Assembly (NCBI GenBank): GCA_001839685.1
Contig: MLAK01001353.1
Location: 1 to 19,035, forward strand
Origin: Tritrichomonas foetus
Taxonomy: Eukaryota > Parabasalia > Tritrichomonadida > Tritrichomonadidae
DNA: 19,035 nucleotides
Direction: 5' to 3'
Part shown: in pieces, positions 18,656 through 19,035 of the stretch
Numbering within the stretch: the first letter of the stretch is position 1
Layout: every line of letters begins with the position of its first letter
The notes under the pieces: model-generated
Seen by the model: the letters and a program-made list of their open reading frames with translations, nothing else
The model's database searches: none
Told to the model about the DNA's origin: nothing
Translations under genes and position numbers: made by a program

Positions 18656-19035
18656 TTCAAATCTTTTCAATTTATCGTATAAAGCAAAATTTCCATACAA
18701 AATTTGAAAGAATAAATATTGCCTCAATGTTCACTTCATTTTCATTCAAAGCCACAATTCATTACCACGCACGAGCAAGATTTGATATTCCAAGGACGCC
18801 TCCTCGACGACAGTGATCCAATTTGAGAAGTTGGAATTGAATCAGGATCTACGGTTATTTTGTCCTTAAGGTCAAATTTCTACGATGAGGTTGAAAGCCT
18901 CGTTCAGGCGAATATTTTAAGCGAATATGAAAAAGATGAATTTATTGAAGATAACGCGGCAGCCTTTTTCGGATACGAAAGCGAGGAAAACATCGAAGTT
19001 TCGGCGAAAATCGCTGATTTGCAGTTCGATCTGAT
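18656..19035 (+). pseudogene. Broken ubiquitin-like-domain gene, running off the window
   Basis: In one frame the translation follows a ubiquitin fold: FKSFQFIV as second strand, SKISIQNLKE as the helix start, DLIFQGRLLDDSDPI as the central signature, then EVGIESGSTVILSLRS as the turn and last strand. The order and spacing resemble ubiquilin-type N-terminal domains (LIF-x-G-(x)n-L-x-D...GI-x-x-G-x-T-V-x-L). In-frame stops fall at 18680 (TAA), 18713 (TAA) and 18824 (TGA), with another TAA at 18653. After 18827 the frame is open to the edge (69 codons, Glu/Asp-rich, higher G+C), but contains no ATG. The segment between helix and signature is several residues longer than usual. It is either a pseudogene or error-containing sequence; a live gene would need a start beyond the window. 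The separate 61-codon frame at 18634-18816 overlaps it and is probably a shadow. Confidence 0.6.

Overview
The window looks like nuclear DNA of a parabasalid protist, most likely a trichomonad close to Tritrichomonas. This is inferred from several traits together: about 70% A+T, very long uninterrupted reading frames, Asn/Ser-rich disordered stretches, a trichomonad-type initiator (TCACTA) about 23 bases before one ATG, and standard stop codons. Nothing bacterial (operons, tRNAs, rRNAs, CRISPR, insertion sequences) was seen.

Layout. Positions 1-3,300 hold only decayed coding sequence. Three recognisable relics (711-1704 +, 2045-2392 -, 2481-3265 +) are coding-like in their reading but broken by in-frame stops and frame changes. 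Different orientations and shared decay suggest a dead multi-gene element; a Maverick/Polinton-like element is a guess only. A live-looking 1,206-codon gene lies at 3545-7165 (-): a protein of unknown function with a Trp-containing motif seen twice, a disordered middle and a helical C-terminal half. A 1.2-kb divergent intergenic region with a short perfect hairpin separates it from a 193-aa ubiquitin-like-domain protein at 8362-8943 (+). A long imperfect inverted repeat (9038-9119) follows, then a 2,125-aa HECT-type E3 ubiquitin ligase (9365-15742, +) with a complete C-terminal HECT domain and catalytic Cys2093.

From 15743 to about 18,600 the sequence is AT-rich and essentially gene-free, with a 25-base poly(A) run next to two 14-bp palindromes and at most weak coding-like traces. 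At the right edge (18656-19035) a second ubiquitin-like domain runs off the window; it is legible in one frame but carries three in-frame stops, so it is a pseudogene, an error-containing assembly edge, or (less likely) something recoded.

The functional genes share a ubiquitin theme: an HECT E3 next to a same-strand ubiquitin-like protein, with a second ubiquitin-like relic 3 kb past the E3. Physical linkage is seen; functional linkage is not shown. I found no clear undescribed system. The best leads are the broken ubiquitin-like gene, the inverted repeat at 9.0-9.1 kb, the Cys4 cluster in the E3 and the G+C-rich patch around its active site.
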